A DNA stretch of 11,916 nt. Source: SYFY01 sp031385325. GTDB taxonomy: Bacteria > Pseudomonadota > Gammaproteobacteria > Pseudomonadales > Azotimanducaceae. A program made the translations under genes and the position numbers. The notes under the pieces were generated by a model. That model was not told the DNA's origin. It ran no database searches and saw only the letters and a list, made by a program, of their open reading frames with translations. The number at the start of each line of letters is the position of its first letter. Within the stretch, counting starts at the first letter, position 1. The stretch covers positions 1 through 11,916 of the forward strand of contig JANNBJ010000149.1 of NCBI GenBank assembly GCA_031385325.1, given 5' to 3'. This document shows, one piece after another, positions 5,928-11,916 of this stretch.

Positions 5928-5966
5928 CCCGGGGTGTGTCCTCGTGGGAGTCCCGGTGTGTGTCCT
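5928..5966. repeat. Near-perfect direct repeat, 24-base period
   Basis: CCCGGGGTGTGTCCT (5928-5942) and CCCGGTGTGTGTCCT (5952-5966) match at 14 of 15 bases. They lie between the PadR promoter and the carboxyltransferase gene. A similar sequence occurs inverted at 11448-11463. They could be regulatory sites for the carboxyltransferase gene or pieces of a dispersed repeat family. Confidence 0.6.
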
Positions 5967-5985
5967 TGCGAGCGGCCGAGGCTGC

Positions 5986-5991
5986 TAACAT
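5986..5991 (+). promoter_or_regulatory. Possible -10 box of the carboxyltransferase gene
   Basis: TAACAT keeps four of six -10 consensus bases and would start transcription near 5998, about 23 bases before GTG 6021. No good -35 stands at the right distance, so if the promoter is real it may need an activator at the direct repeats upstream. Confidence 0.25.
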
Positions 5992-6020
5992 CCGGACAAG
6001 CCAACGGCGGGGAAGGGCGC

Positions 6021-7574
6021 GTGAGCTGGAAGGACGAAGTAGACGAACTGGCGCGGCGGCAAGGTTTTGCGCAACAGATGGGTGGTCCGGAGGGAGTCGC
6101 CCGGCAGCGTGCCCGCGGCAAGCTCACGGTACGGGAGCGCATCGACGCACTCGCCGATCCCGGGAGCTTCCGGGAATTCATGGGTCTGACCGGTGACGCG
6201 CACTACGAAGGCACGCAGCTCACCGGGTTCACACCCAAGCCTTCCGTCGAGGGCACCTGCCTCGTCGATGGCCGCAAGTTGATCGTCACGGCCGGAGACT
6301 TCACTGTTCGCGGGGGCTCGGCGGGCAGCCGTGGTGGGCTCGGCCAGGAGCTCGCCGCCAATGTTCGCGCACGCGAGTGGCGCATTCCCTACGTTCGCCT
6401 GCTCGATGCCGCTGGTGGCAGTGTTCGCTCGTTTGAGGAGCTCGGTCGGACGTATCTGCCCGATGGCAATGTGTGGACGGCTATCGATGTCGAACTGCTG
6501 AGTCAGGTGCCGGTGGTCTCAGCGGTGATGGGTTCTGTTGCCGGACTACCGGCGATCAATGCGTGTCTTGCCCATTTCAATCTGATGGTGAAGGACAAGA
6601 GCCAGCTCTTTCCCGGTGGCCCACCCGTAGTGAAAGCGGCGCTGGGGTACGACATCACCAAGGAGGAGCTGGGTGGTGATCACATTCACGTGAAGCTCAG
6701 TGGCAGTGTGGAGAATCTCGCCAGTGATGAAGGACACGCGTTTGAGCTGATCCGTCAGTTTCTGTCCTATCTGCCCAGCAACGTCTGGGAGATGCCACCT
6801 CGTGGTGAATCCAGCGAAGATCCAAATCGTCGTGAAGAAAAACTGCTGTCGCTGATTCCACGCAATCCGCGACAGATCTACGACCCCAAGCTGATGCTCA
6901 ATTTGATCGTCGACCAGGATTCTTTTTTCGAGATCGCCCCTTTGTATGGCCGTTCAAGAGTAACCGGTCTTGCACGCCTGAATGGTTACCCCGTCGGCAT
7001 CATGGCGAACAATCCGAAGCATCACGGCGGTGCCACCGACGTGGCGGCTGGCAACAAGGTGATGCGACTGATCCAGTTGTGCAACACGTTTCATCTGCCG
7101 CTGATCTCATTCGCCGATGAGCCTGGTTTCATGGTGGGTCTCGAATCCGAAAAGATCGGCATTGAACGTGCCGGTGCGCGCCTGGTGGCCATGACGACCC
7201 AGAGCTGGATGCCTTGGCTGACCGTGGTGGTTGGACGCCTTTATGGCGTTGCCGGTCAGTGCCACCACCGGCCGAGCGGGATGTTTCGCCGCTACGCGTG
7301 GCCGTCGGCCAACTGGGGTTCGATGCATATCGCGGGCGGGGCGAGCGCTGCGTATCGTCGGGAAATCGAAAGTGCCGCTGATCCGGAGCAGATGCGACAA
7401 ACAATCGAAGCGCGTCTGCGGGCTGTAGCGTCACCGTTTCGTACAGCGGAAGCCACCGGTCAGGACATCATTGACCCGCGCGACACGCGCGCTCTCCTCT
7501 GTGAATTTGTTGGCGATGCGCAGCGCATCCTGCAGTCCCAGCTCGGTCCGCCGCGGATTCCCTATTTGCCGTGA
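6021..7574 (+). CDS. Acyl-CoA carboxylase, carboxyltransferase subunit (517 aa)
   Basis: Carboxyltransferase half of a biotin-dependent acyl-CoA carboxylase (propionyl-/methylcrotonyl-/acetyl-CoA type): it moves the carboxyl group from carboxybiotin to an acyl-CoA in the cytosol. The GTG start at 6021 follows GGAAGG; the extension to 5934 runs over the upstream repeats and is rejected. The N-terminal crotonase-like domain carries ARGKLTVRERIDALADPGSF (31-50) and the oxyanion segment DFTVRGGSAG (93-102). The C-terminal domain has IMANNPKHHGGATDVAAGNKVMRLIQLCNTF (327-357), ADEPGFMVGLESEKIGIER (365-383) and YAWPSANWGSMHIAGGASA (425-443). The usual DVPGF is DEPGF and the usual YGGA is LYGVAG, so it belongs to a divergent subgroup with unclear acyl-CoA preference. 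Length is normal. No biotin carboxylase or biotin carrier gene is in the window. Its 3' end overlaps the convergent GFA gene by 13 bases. Confidence 0.9.
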   Translation: MSWKDEVDELARRQGFAQQMGGPEGVARQRARGKLTVRERIDALADPGSFREFMGLTGDAHYEGTQLTGFTPKPSVEGTCLVDGRKLIVTAGDFTVRGGSAGSRGGLGQELAANVRAREWRIPYVRLLDAAGGSVRSFEELGRTYLPDGNVWTAIDVELLSQVPVVSAVMGSVAGLPAINACLAHFNLMVKDKSQLFPGGPPVVKAALGYDITKEELGGDHIHVKLSGSVENLASDEGHAFELIRQFLSYLPSNVWEMPPRGESSEDPNRREEKLLSLIPRNPRQIYDPKLMLNLIVDQDSFFEIAPLYGRSRVTGLARLNGYPVGIMANNPKHHGGATDVAAGNKVMRLIQLCNTFHLPLISFADEPGFMVGLESEKIGIERAGARLVAMTTQSWMPWLTVVVGRLYGVAGQCHHRPSGMFRRYAWPSANWGSMHIAGGASAAYRREIESAADPEQMRQTIEARLRAVASPFRTAEATGQDIIDPRDTRALLCEFVGDAQRILQSQLGPPRIPYLP

Positions 7575-7936
7575 CGTTCGAGAAGTGGCACCCAGGCCAA
7601 TCGTGTATCGGAGTACACATCGAGGGTGGGGGCGAATGCCGCAGGTATGTCGAGACTGCCGACGGTGACGTCAATCACTTCCGGATGGCCGGTGTTCACA
7701 CACGCCACCTGCGTGCCACAGGTGGCACAGAAATAACGTGTGCCGTTGTTTGACGATGCGAACTCGACCGGCAACTCGCCGGTATATCTGAATCGTTCTA
7801 CCGGCACGACGAGCCAGGTCACGTAAGGCGCGGCGTGCACTCGACGACACATTGTGCAGTGGCAGTTGGCGCAGAGGTAGGAGCCTGCGTCGACTGAGTA
7901 ACGAATTCGCTTGCAGAAACAGCCGCCTTCGATCAT
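7562..7936 (-). CDS. GFA-family zinc-binding protein (124 aa)
   Basis: Member of the glutathione-dependent formaldehyde-activating (GFA/CENP-V) fold family: small zinc proteins, most without a proven reaction. The expected cysteines are present: GGCFCKRIRY (Cys6, Cys8), the CANCHCTMCRR cluster (Cys22, Cys25, Cys27, Cys30), and FCATCGTQV (Cys70, Cys73). I prefer ATG 7936 to TTG 7942 because AGGGAG lies eight bases before the ATG but only two before the TTG. The length is that of the compact family members. The family name does not prove formaldehyde activity; several members act on other thiol adducts. It lies downstream of the EVE gene on the same strand with a 76-base gap, and tail to tail with the carboxyltransferase. 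Confidence 0.88.
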   Translation of the reverse strand: MIEGGCFCKRIRYSVDAGSYLCANCHCTMCRRVHAAPYVTWLVVPVERFRYTGELPVEFASSNNGTRYFCATCGTQVACVNTGHPEVIDVTVGSLDIPAAFAPTLDVYSDTRLAWVPLLERHGK

Positions 7937-8012
7937 CGCCAATGCTCCCTGAGTTATCCGTAATTCGAAGATAGGACCAAAGTACCTGAACCCATAGACC
8001 AGCCGATGGTAT

Positions 8013-8474
8013 TCACTCCATTGAGAGAATATGAGTCCACTGCTCGGCAGTCACCGGCAGGATCGACAGTCGATTACCCCGGCGTATCAAGGCGAAATCG
8101 CCGAGAGCGGCTGCATCATCCTTCAACTCCTGCAACAGGATCACGCGTTTGAACCGGCGTTCGAACTTTACGTCCACCATCATCCACCGTGGCTCGGCGG
8201 GATCGCTTTTCGGGTCAAAATACGGGCTTTTTGCATCAAACGCGGAGCTGTCGGGATAAGCCTCCCTGACCACCCGGGCAATCCCGGCAATGCCCACTTC
8301 GGCACAGCTCGAGTGATAGATGAATACGGCGTCACCAACTTTCATCTCATCCCGCATCATGTTCCTGGCCTGATAGTTGCGCACGCCGTACCAGGGTTCG
8401 GTTTTTTTCGGTCTTTTCTGCAGATCATCGATGCCGAACGTGCCAGGTTCGGTTTTCATCAGCCAGTGGTTCAT
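8013..8474 (-). CDS. EVE-domain protein (153 aa)
   Basis: Whole-length EVE domain, related to PUA folds and to the ASCH/YTH group, which bind modified bases in DNA or RNA. Bacterial members include the thymocyte nuclear protein 1-like group. Recognised parts are the start NHWLMKTEPGTFGIDDL (2-18), the WYGVRNYQARNMMRDEMKVGDAVFIYHSS segment (28-56), IAGIARVVREAYPDSSAFD (62-80), the YFDPKSDPAEPRWMMVDVKF segment (85-104), and the C-terminal LIRRGNRLSILPVTAEQW (129-146). GAGG precedes ATG 8474. The aromatic residues W4, W28, Y29 and W97 would line the base pocket. It is probably a nucleic-acid base reader or part of RNA or restriction-related biology; no restriction or methylation gene is visible nearby, so its client is unknown. 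Confidence 0.92.
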   Translation of the reverse strand: MNHWLMKTEPGTFGIDDLQKRPKKTEPWYGVRNYQARNMMRDEMKVGDAVFIYHSSCAEVGIAGIARVVREAYPDSSAFDAKSPYFDPKSDPAEPRWMMVDVKFERRFKRVILLQELKDDAAALGDFALIRRGNRLSILPVTAEQWTHILSME

Positions 8475-8647
8475 TCACGTGCCTCGCCAGGATCAAGGTG
8501 GAACGATGCTGAACGTTACCACTAGACTACCTTTTTGGTCAGGCAGCGCCGACCCTTGTGCAGTAATGAACTGGTGAGCGCTCCTGATGTTGACGACTGA
8601 AGCCGGCGTCTACCGCTCGCCATCCACACTCTGACAAGGAACTCACC
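8475..8647. other. Divergent intergenic region, EVE gene / LLM oxidoreductase gene
   Basis: These 173 bases separate two divergent genes and must carry promoters for both. A TTGACG at 8590-8595 faces the oxidoreductase gene, but no convincing -10 stands 15-18 bases away. I see no strong palindrome, only a weak ACC-TTTTT-GGT dyad near 8529-8539. AAGGA at 8636-8640 is the ribosome binding site of the oxidoreductase gene. Confidence 0.35.
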
Positions 8648-9730
8648 ATGCGTTTTGCTGCTGCCGCTGCACCCAACATTTCTGATTGGAAGATCTTTGT
8701 CGAACTCGAAGCGCTGGGTTTTGACAGTGCCTGGGTGCCAGATTCGCAGATGATCTGGTCCGACACGTTTGCAGTGCTTTCGCTGGTAGCCGCTCACACC
8801 ACCCGCCTTCGAGTCGGGACCGGCGTTGCGATTGCGCCAACACGTCTGGCGCCGGTCACGGCACATGCCATTGGCTCCATCAATCAGCTGGCACCCGGGC
8901 GCACCTTTCTCGGTATCGGCAGTGGTCACACTGCCATGCGCGCGATGGGTTTCGAGACGATGAAGGGGCCGGCGTTTCGCGAGTATTTACGCGTCGTTCG
9001 AGCGCTGTTGCACGGCGAAGAAGTGGACTACACCCTGGATGGCGAGACCCGGCCGATCCACTTCCTGCATCCGGATCAGGGTTACATCAATACGACGCAT
9101 CCGGTGCCGATCTATGTGGGTGCCGACGGTCCGATTGCGCTGAAGGCGGCGGGCGCTTATGGCGATGGGCGCATCTCGGCCATGGACCCGACCCCGGATC
9201 GAATGGTGTCCAGTGTGGCGATGGCACGCGAGGGTGCCAGCGCCGTCGGACGTGTTTTTCCTGAACAGTTTTCGCCCATCGCGATGGTATCGGCCTGTGT
9301 GCTGCAACCCGGCGAGCGCAGGGACTCGGAGCGTGTCGTCGGTCAGGTTGGTGCAACCGTCGTTGGCGTGCTGCACTGGTGGTACGAGATGTATCGCGCT
9401 TACGGCAATGACAACATGGTTCCGGACCTGTGTCGTGATGAGTGGACCCAGTATCTGCGGATCGTCTCGGGGTGGAACATGCCTCCGGAGAGAGTTCATC
9501 AGCGACTACATCTTGGTCACGCGACGTTCCTCGTTCCAGAAGAACGCAAGCTCGTCACTCCGGCCATGATCGAAGCTGCCGGTGCGCTCGTTGCTGAACC
9601 CGACGAAATTATTGCGCACATTCGGATGCATGAAGCCGCGGGGTTGCAGGAGCTTGTTTTGCTGCCGACCTTTGATCAGGCGCGTGCGGTGTTCCGTGAC
9701 TTTTCACGGGAGATCATCGCGCGCTATTGA
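8648..9730 (+). CDS. LLM-class flavin/F420-dependent oxidoreductase (360 aa)
   Basis: TIM-barrel luciferase-like monooxygenase superfamily, in the group of N5,N10-methylene-tetrahydromethanopterin reductase-like enzymes that use F420 or FMN. The barrel signatures are visible: LEALGFDSAWVPDSQMIWSDTFAVLSLVAAHT (20-51), LRVGTGVAIAPTRLAPVTAHAIGSINQLAPGRTFLGIGSGHTAMRAMGF (54-102), the insertion segment around residues 105-125, VPIYVGADGPIALKAAGAYGDGRI (about 154-177), and the C-terminal helices near 320-358 (PDEIIAHIRMHEAAGLQELVLLP). The length is typical. ATG 8648 has AAGGA seven bases upstream. It is monocistronic on the plus strand, and the next gene is convergent. Substrate and cofactor are not readable; FMN is more likely if this lineage does not make F420. 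Confidence 0.9.
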   Translation: MRFAAAAAPNISDWKIFVELEALGFDSAWVPDSQMIWSDTFAVLSLVAAHTTRLRVGTGVAIAPTRLAPVTAHAIGSINQLAPGRTFLGIGSGHTAMRAMGFETMKGPAFREYLRVVRALLHGEEVDYTLDGETRPIHFLHPDQGYINTTHPVPIYVGADGPIALKAAGAYGDGRISAMDPTPDRMVSSVAMAREGASAVGRVFPEQFSPIAMVSACVLQPGERRDSERVVGQVGATVVGVLHWWYEMYRAYGNDNMVPDLCRDEWTQYLRIVSGWNMPPERVHQRLHLGHATFLVPEERKLVTPAMIEAAGALVAEPDEIIAHIRMHEAAGLQELVLLPTFDQARAVFRDFSREIIARY

Positions 9731-9750
9731 TCACAGCAGAGTGTCTCGGA

Positions 9751-9768
9751 GATCTTTCGGGAGAGATC
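9751..9768. terminator. Weak hairpin between convergent genes
   Basis: GATCTTT (9751-9757) pairs with AGAGATC (9762-9768) with one G-U pair around CGGG. It lies in the 54-base gap between the oxidoreductase and SAP-domain genes, where both transcripts must end. No U-tract follows, so a terminator role is tentative. Confidence 0.3.
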
Positions 9769-9784
9769 CTGCAGGCTCCAGGAG

Positions 9785-10345
9785 TCATGCACGCCCGCGC
9801 TGATCCACGGGCAGTGATCGATAACGAATCCATGCAGCGCGCACCTCTTTGACGGTAGCGCCCGGATGTTGTTCATGGAACGCCCGGGTGAAGCGGTTCA
9901 GCTCGAATTGCGCGCCGATGACGACCGTTTTCTGTTGTCTACCCGATTGGATTAGCGCTATCGCGTCGCCGAGCGTCCGATCGCCCTGGCTTTCTGTGAG
10001 GAATGCGCGGATCGGTCCGGTAAAGCGAAACCCGGTGCCTGTCTCCCGTTCAAAGAACTCGCGCAAGACCTGACTGGCCCGTTGGCCCGGTGGGATCAGG
10101 GTCTGCCGCGTCAGCGGGGCTTCGAGTCGCTTACCAGTCTTGCGCGGGCGAGTAGAAGGGCTGGGGGGCGTCTTGCCTTGCAGGCAGGCCGTGATTCGTG
10201 CGGTGACATCCTGCTTTGAACCCGTTGCAGACAGTCCGAGAACTCGCGCAAAGGTACAGAGCTCGACCTTGAGCCAGTACCAACGGAGGAACTCTGTGGC
10301 GGTGAGTTCACTAGTAAGCGCAGGCCGCGCACCGTCGATGTCCAT
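9785..10345 (-). CDS. SAP-domain / DUF6434 protein (186 aa)
   Basis: Two parts are visible. The N-terminal SAP-like module (about 7-57) carries RPALTSELTATEFLRWYWLKVELCTF and VLGLSATGSKQDVTARITACLQG, the helix-turn-helix pattern GL-x-x-x-GSK of SAP domains that bind DNA or RNA. A basic Pro/Ser/Arg linker (58-92) follows. The second part (94-183) matches the DUF6434 kind: LREFFERETGTGFRFTGPIRAFLTE, RTLGDAIALIQSG, and QFELNRFTRAFHEQHPGATVKEVRAAWIRYRSLP. There is no signal peptide or membrane helix. The ATG shares its A with the TGA of the gap gene (TGATG), so it is probably translated by reinitiation from the gap mRNA. The partnership with a glycolytic enzyme is likely transcriptional convenience; the cellular role is unknown. 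Confidence 0.82.
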   Translation of the reverse strand: MDIDGARPALTSELTATEFLRWYWLKVELCTFARVLGLSATGSKQDVTARITACLQGKTPPSPSTRPRKTGKRLEAPLTRQTLIPPGQRASQVLREFFERETGTGFRFTGPIRAFLTESQGDRTLGDAIALIQSGRQQKTVVIGAQFELNRFTRAFHEQHPGATVKEVRAAWIRYRSLPVDQRGRA

Positions 10346-11376
10346 CAGGCAACGAACTCGGGTTCCAGCCCGTCCATGCGCCCGATCTTCTGAATCAAGT
10401 CTTCAACTCGACAGGAGTATCCCCATTCGTTGTCGTACCAGCCGATGACCTTGACGAACTCCCCGCCGATCACTTGCGTCAGTTCAGCGTCGAAGACACA
10501 ACTGTGGCTGTTGCCGACGATGTCGCTGGAAACCACCGCGTCGGTGCAATACTGCAGAATCCCCTTCAGTGGGCCGTTGGCGGCCGCACGGAATGCCGCG
10601 TTGATCTGATCGACGGTGACGGTCCTCTGCAATTCCAGCGTCAGATCAACCACGCTGCCGTCCGGAACGGGTACCCGCATGGCCAGACCATCAAGCTTGC
10701 CCGCCAGCGCAGGAATCACCCGGCCGATGGCGGAGGCCGCACCGGTGCTGGTGGGAATGATGTTGAGCGCCGCATGGCGGGATCGTCGGAAATCCTTATG
10801 GGGTGAGTCCACCAGATTCTGGTCGGAGGTATAGGCGTGAATGGTGTTCATCAGCCCACGCCGGATGCCAAACGCATCGTTCAGAACCATGGCCATAGGC
10901 GCGGCACAGTTGGTCGTACAACTGGCATTGCTGATGATGGTTGAAGCCGGGGTGACGACATGATCGTTCACGCCCAGGACCACGGTGCTGTCGAGATCAT
11001 CTTTGGTAGGCACCGTGATCAGTACCCGTCGAGCACCTTGTTTGAGATGAGCTTCGAGTTCGGTGACGCTACGGAACTTGCCCGTGCTTTCGATGACGTA
11101 GTCGACCCCCAGCTCTCGCCACGGTAGTTTGTTCGGGTCTTTTTCGCTCAGTACGCGAAACGGATCCCCATCGATCGTCAGTACATCGCCATTGAGGGAG
11201 ACCTCGCCGGGGTAGATGCCATGCACGCTATCGAATTTGAAGGCATAGGCCAGCGCATCAGGTGGCGCCAGGTCGTTGATAGCCACGACATCGAAGTGCT
11301 TGCGCAGCTTGGCGATGCGAGTGACGGTGCGACCGATTCGACCGAAGCCGTTGATGGCTATTTTGGGGGCGGGCAT
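10345..11376 (-). CDS. gap: Glyceraldehyde-3-phosphate dehydrogenase, type I (343 aa)
   Basis: Cytosolic tetrameric enzyme of glycolysis and gluconeogenesis: converts glyceraldehyde 3-phosphate, phosphate and NAD(P)+ to 1,3-bisphosphoglycerate. The Rossmann motif is INGFGRIGRTVTR (8-20). Asp35 in VAINDLA indicates NAD preference. The catalytic loop ISNASCTTNCAAP holds Cys153, and His180 sits in MNTIHAYTSDQ. The phosphate-binding PTSTGAA motif follows DSPHKDFRRSRHAALNIIP. The C-terminal IGWYDNEWGYSCRVEDLI is complete. The start is ATG 11376, with GGAG in the leader; the 13-residue extension to 11415 is rejected as the family begins near MPAPKIAINGFG. The stop TGA overlaps the start of the SAP-domain gene, forming a two-gene operon. 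I cannot tell gap from the related epd (erythrose-4-phosphate dehydrogenase) with certainty, but the Cys and Asp pattern favours gap. Confidence 0.93.
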   Translation of the reverse strand: MPAPKIAINGFGRIGRTVTRIAKLRKHFDVVAINDLAPPDALAYAFKFDSVHGIYPGEVSLNGDVLTIDGDPFRVLSEKDPNKLPWRELGVDYVIESTGKFRSVTELEAHLKQGARRVLITVPTKDDLDSTVVLGVNDHVVTPASTIISNASCTTNCAAPMAMVLNDAFGIRRGLMNTIHAYTSDQNLVDSPHKDFRRSRHAALNIIPTSTGAASAIGRVIPALAGKLDGLAMRVPVPDGSVVDLTLELQRTVTVDQINAAFRAAANGPLKGILQYCTDAVVSSDIVGNSHSCVFDAELTQVIGGEFVKVIGWYDNEWGYSCRVEDLIQKIGRMDGLEPEFVA

Positions 11377-11775
11377 GTTTGTTCGTTCTCCGGATGGGGC
11401 AGGGAGTTTAAGCACTGGCAGATCGGCTTCAGTCTACGAAAATCTACGGGGACACACCTCGGGAAGTACTTCGATTCAGGGGCAACTCAATAGAATGGAG
11501 GTCAAATTGCGCACGGGGTTATCTCAAGGTCTCCCTACGATTGTCGCGCGTGCTTGCTATGCAGCGCACGTGAACCCCGATGTGTGTTCGGGTGGTTCGT
11601 CGGGTATGGCCGCAACTCCACTGAATATTTTCACGGAGAAGTGGGCATTGGAGCCGGGCGCGGGCTCAGTGCTGGCTTCGACACAAGTGCTGACGAAGTG
11701 CACGGTGCAGGCGGGAGTGCGGGGAGGCCTCCGTTTGCGCGTGTGGGTGCAGCTATGGGAGCTGCTGCCGGACTT
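11377..11775. other. Intergenic region without a convincing gene
   Basis: About 400 bases upstream of gap. The first part (to about 11500) should contain the gap promoter on the minus strand. A TTGACC at 11500-11505 and a TAGATT near 11440 exist, but no pair has proper spacing. An inverted copy of the CCCGGGGTGTGTCC-like repeat lies at 11448-11463. In the second part a plus-strand frame runs open from 11494 to a TGA at 11776-11778; its protein (including GWFVGYGRNSTEYFHGEVG) does not match a family I recognise. Confidence 0.4.
11448..11463. repeat. Inverted copy of the CCCGGGGTGTGTCC-like repeat
   Basis: GGGGACACACCTCGGG here is the reverse complement of CCCGAGGTGTGTCCCC, which agrees at 14 of 16 bases with the copy at 5928-5943. 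It lies in the gap leader region near the IS element. A weaker relative (CCGGTGTGTCTC) is at 4041-4052. Confidence 0.45.
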
Positions 11776-11916
11776 TGACCCTGCCTCGCTTCCACGTACA
11801 CCACACTACGCAGCCACAAGGCTGCATTCTGCATTGACCGGCGTCTGATATCCGATCGACGAGTGCAATCGCTGCCGATTATAGAACCCCTCGATCCAGT
11901 CCACGATATCGAGTCT
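11776..11916 (-). mobile_element. Right end of an IS3-family insertion sequence (partial)
   Basis: The element enters from the right edge. Its transposase reads on the minus strand and stops at 11806. Thirty bases beyond the stop comes TGACCCTGCC (starting 11776), which resembles the TGAxC-type terminal repeats of IS3-family elements. I take 11776 as the likely outer end, but without the other end I cannot confirm it or see a target duplication. Confidence 0.55.
11806..11916 (-). CDS. IS3-family transposase, C-terminal end (3' part only)
   Basis: Reading the minus strand from the window edge gives 36 codons and a TAG at 11806-11808. The segment DWIEGFYNRQRLHSSIGYQT followed by PVNAE is the well-known C-terminal end of the DDE integrase core (rve) in IS3-type OrfB transposases, where an aromatic-Asn-x-x-R-x-H-S-x-x-G-Y pattern closes the domain. 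The catalytic DDE residues lie outside the window, so I cannot judge whether the enzyme is intact. The tail CSLVAA after PVNAE is short, as in IS3 proteins. Confidence 0.85.
   Translation of the reverse strand, partial: RLDIVDWIEGFYNRQRLHSSIGYQTPVNAECSLVAA

Noticed and set aside
5934..6020. Upstream extension of the carboxyltransferase to 5934
   Set aside because: The 29 extra residues are Cys/Pro/Arg-rich, cover the direct repeats, and lack a ribosome binding site, whereas GTG 6021 follows GGAAGG and begins at the family start.
8590..8613. TTGACG as a promoter for the LLM gene
   Set aside because: No acceptable -10 sequence at 15-18 bases, so it is not listed as a promoter.
8987..9499. 170-residue minus-strand frame opposite the LLM oxidoreductase
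   Set aside because: Shadow frame rich in His and Arg; no domain and no promoter.
11276..11848. 190-residue plus-strand frame across the gap start and IS end
   Set aside because: It is antisense to the gap N-terminus, crosses the IS boundary and shows no domain; only parts of it could be meaningful.
1..11916. CRISPR array, tRNA or rRNA genes
   Set aside because: No regularly spaced repeats, no tRNA cloverleaf and no rRNA segment were noticed by eye; this was not a computed search.

Overview
The window looks like a chromosomal stretch from a moderately GC-rich Pseudomonadota, most likely a gammaproteobacterium. This rests on an Escherichia-like DedA, Shine-Dalgarno-led genes and an IS3-type transposase end. 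I cannot name a genus. Most of it is ordinary single-copy chromosome; the accessory signals are two PadR-controlled membrane-protein modules and an insertion sequence entering from the right edge. I found no rRNA, tRNA or CRISPR array.

Layout. Positions 1-2004 (+ strand) hold the end of a membrane protein, a GNAT-type acetyltransferase, and two proteins I do not recognise (204 and 167 aa); the acetyltransferase stop directly abuts the next start. Positions 2038-3365 (+) are PadR module 1: promoter, perfect palindromic operator, PadR regulator and a six-helix membrane protein with a HAAS-like N-terminal domain. A strong hairpin separates it from a minus-strand block (3397-5819) of dedA, an ankyrin-repeat protein and PadR module 2, which is a second PadR gene overlapping (ATGA) a small membrane protein, with its own different palindromic operator. 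Positions 6021-7574 (+) encode a biotin-dependent acyl-CoA carboxylase carboxyltransferase subunit without its biotin carboxylase partner nearby. Its end overlaps a convergent GFA-family zinc protein (-), followed by an EVE-domain protein (-). A luciferase-like (LLM class) oxidoreductase runs on + at 8648-9730. A minus-strand pair follows: glyceraldehyde-3-phosphate dehydrogenase (gap) translationally coupled to a SAP/DUF6434 protein. From 11377 to about 11775 no gene is convincing. At about 11776 an IS3-family element begins, with the last 36 codons of its transposase visible on the minus strand.

How the genes may work together. The two PadR modules face each other across dedA and the ankyrin gene; each looks autoregulated and each pairs a PadR repressor with a membrane protein, which suggests envelope-signal-responsive control. 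The carboxyltransferase and LLM oxidoreductase suggest acyl-CoA or small-molecule metabolism but are not in one operon. The most interesting points are the two unrelated-looking PadR operators, the near-leaderless start of the first PadR gene, the gap-SAP coupling, a reading frame that stops exactly where the IS end begins, and a short repeat resembling CCCGGGGTGTGTCC found at several intergenic places.
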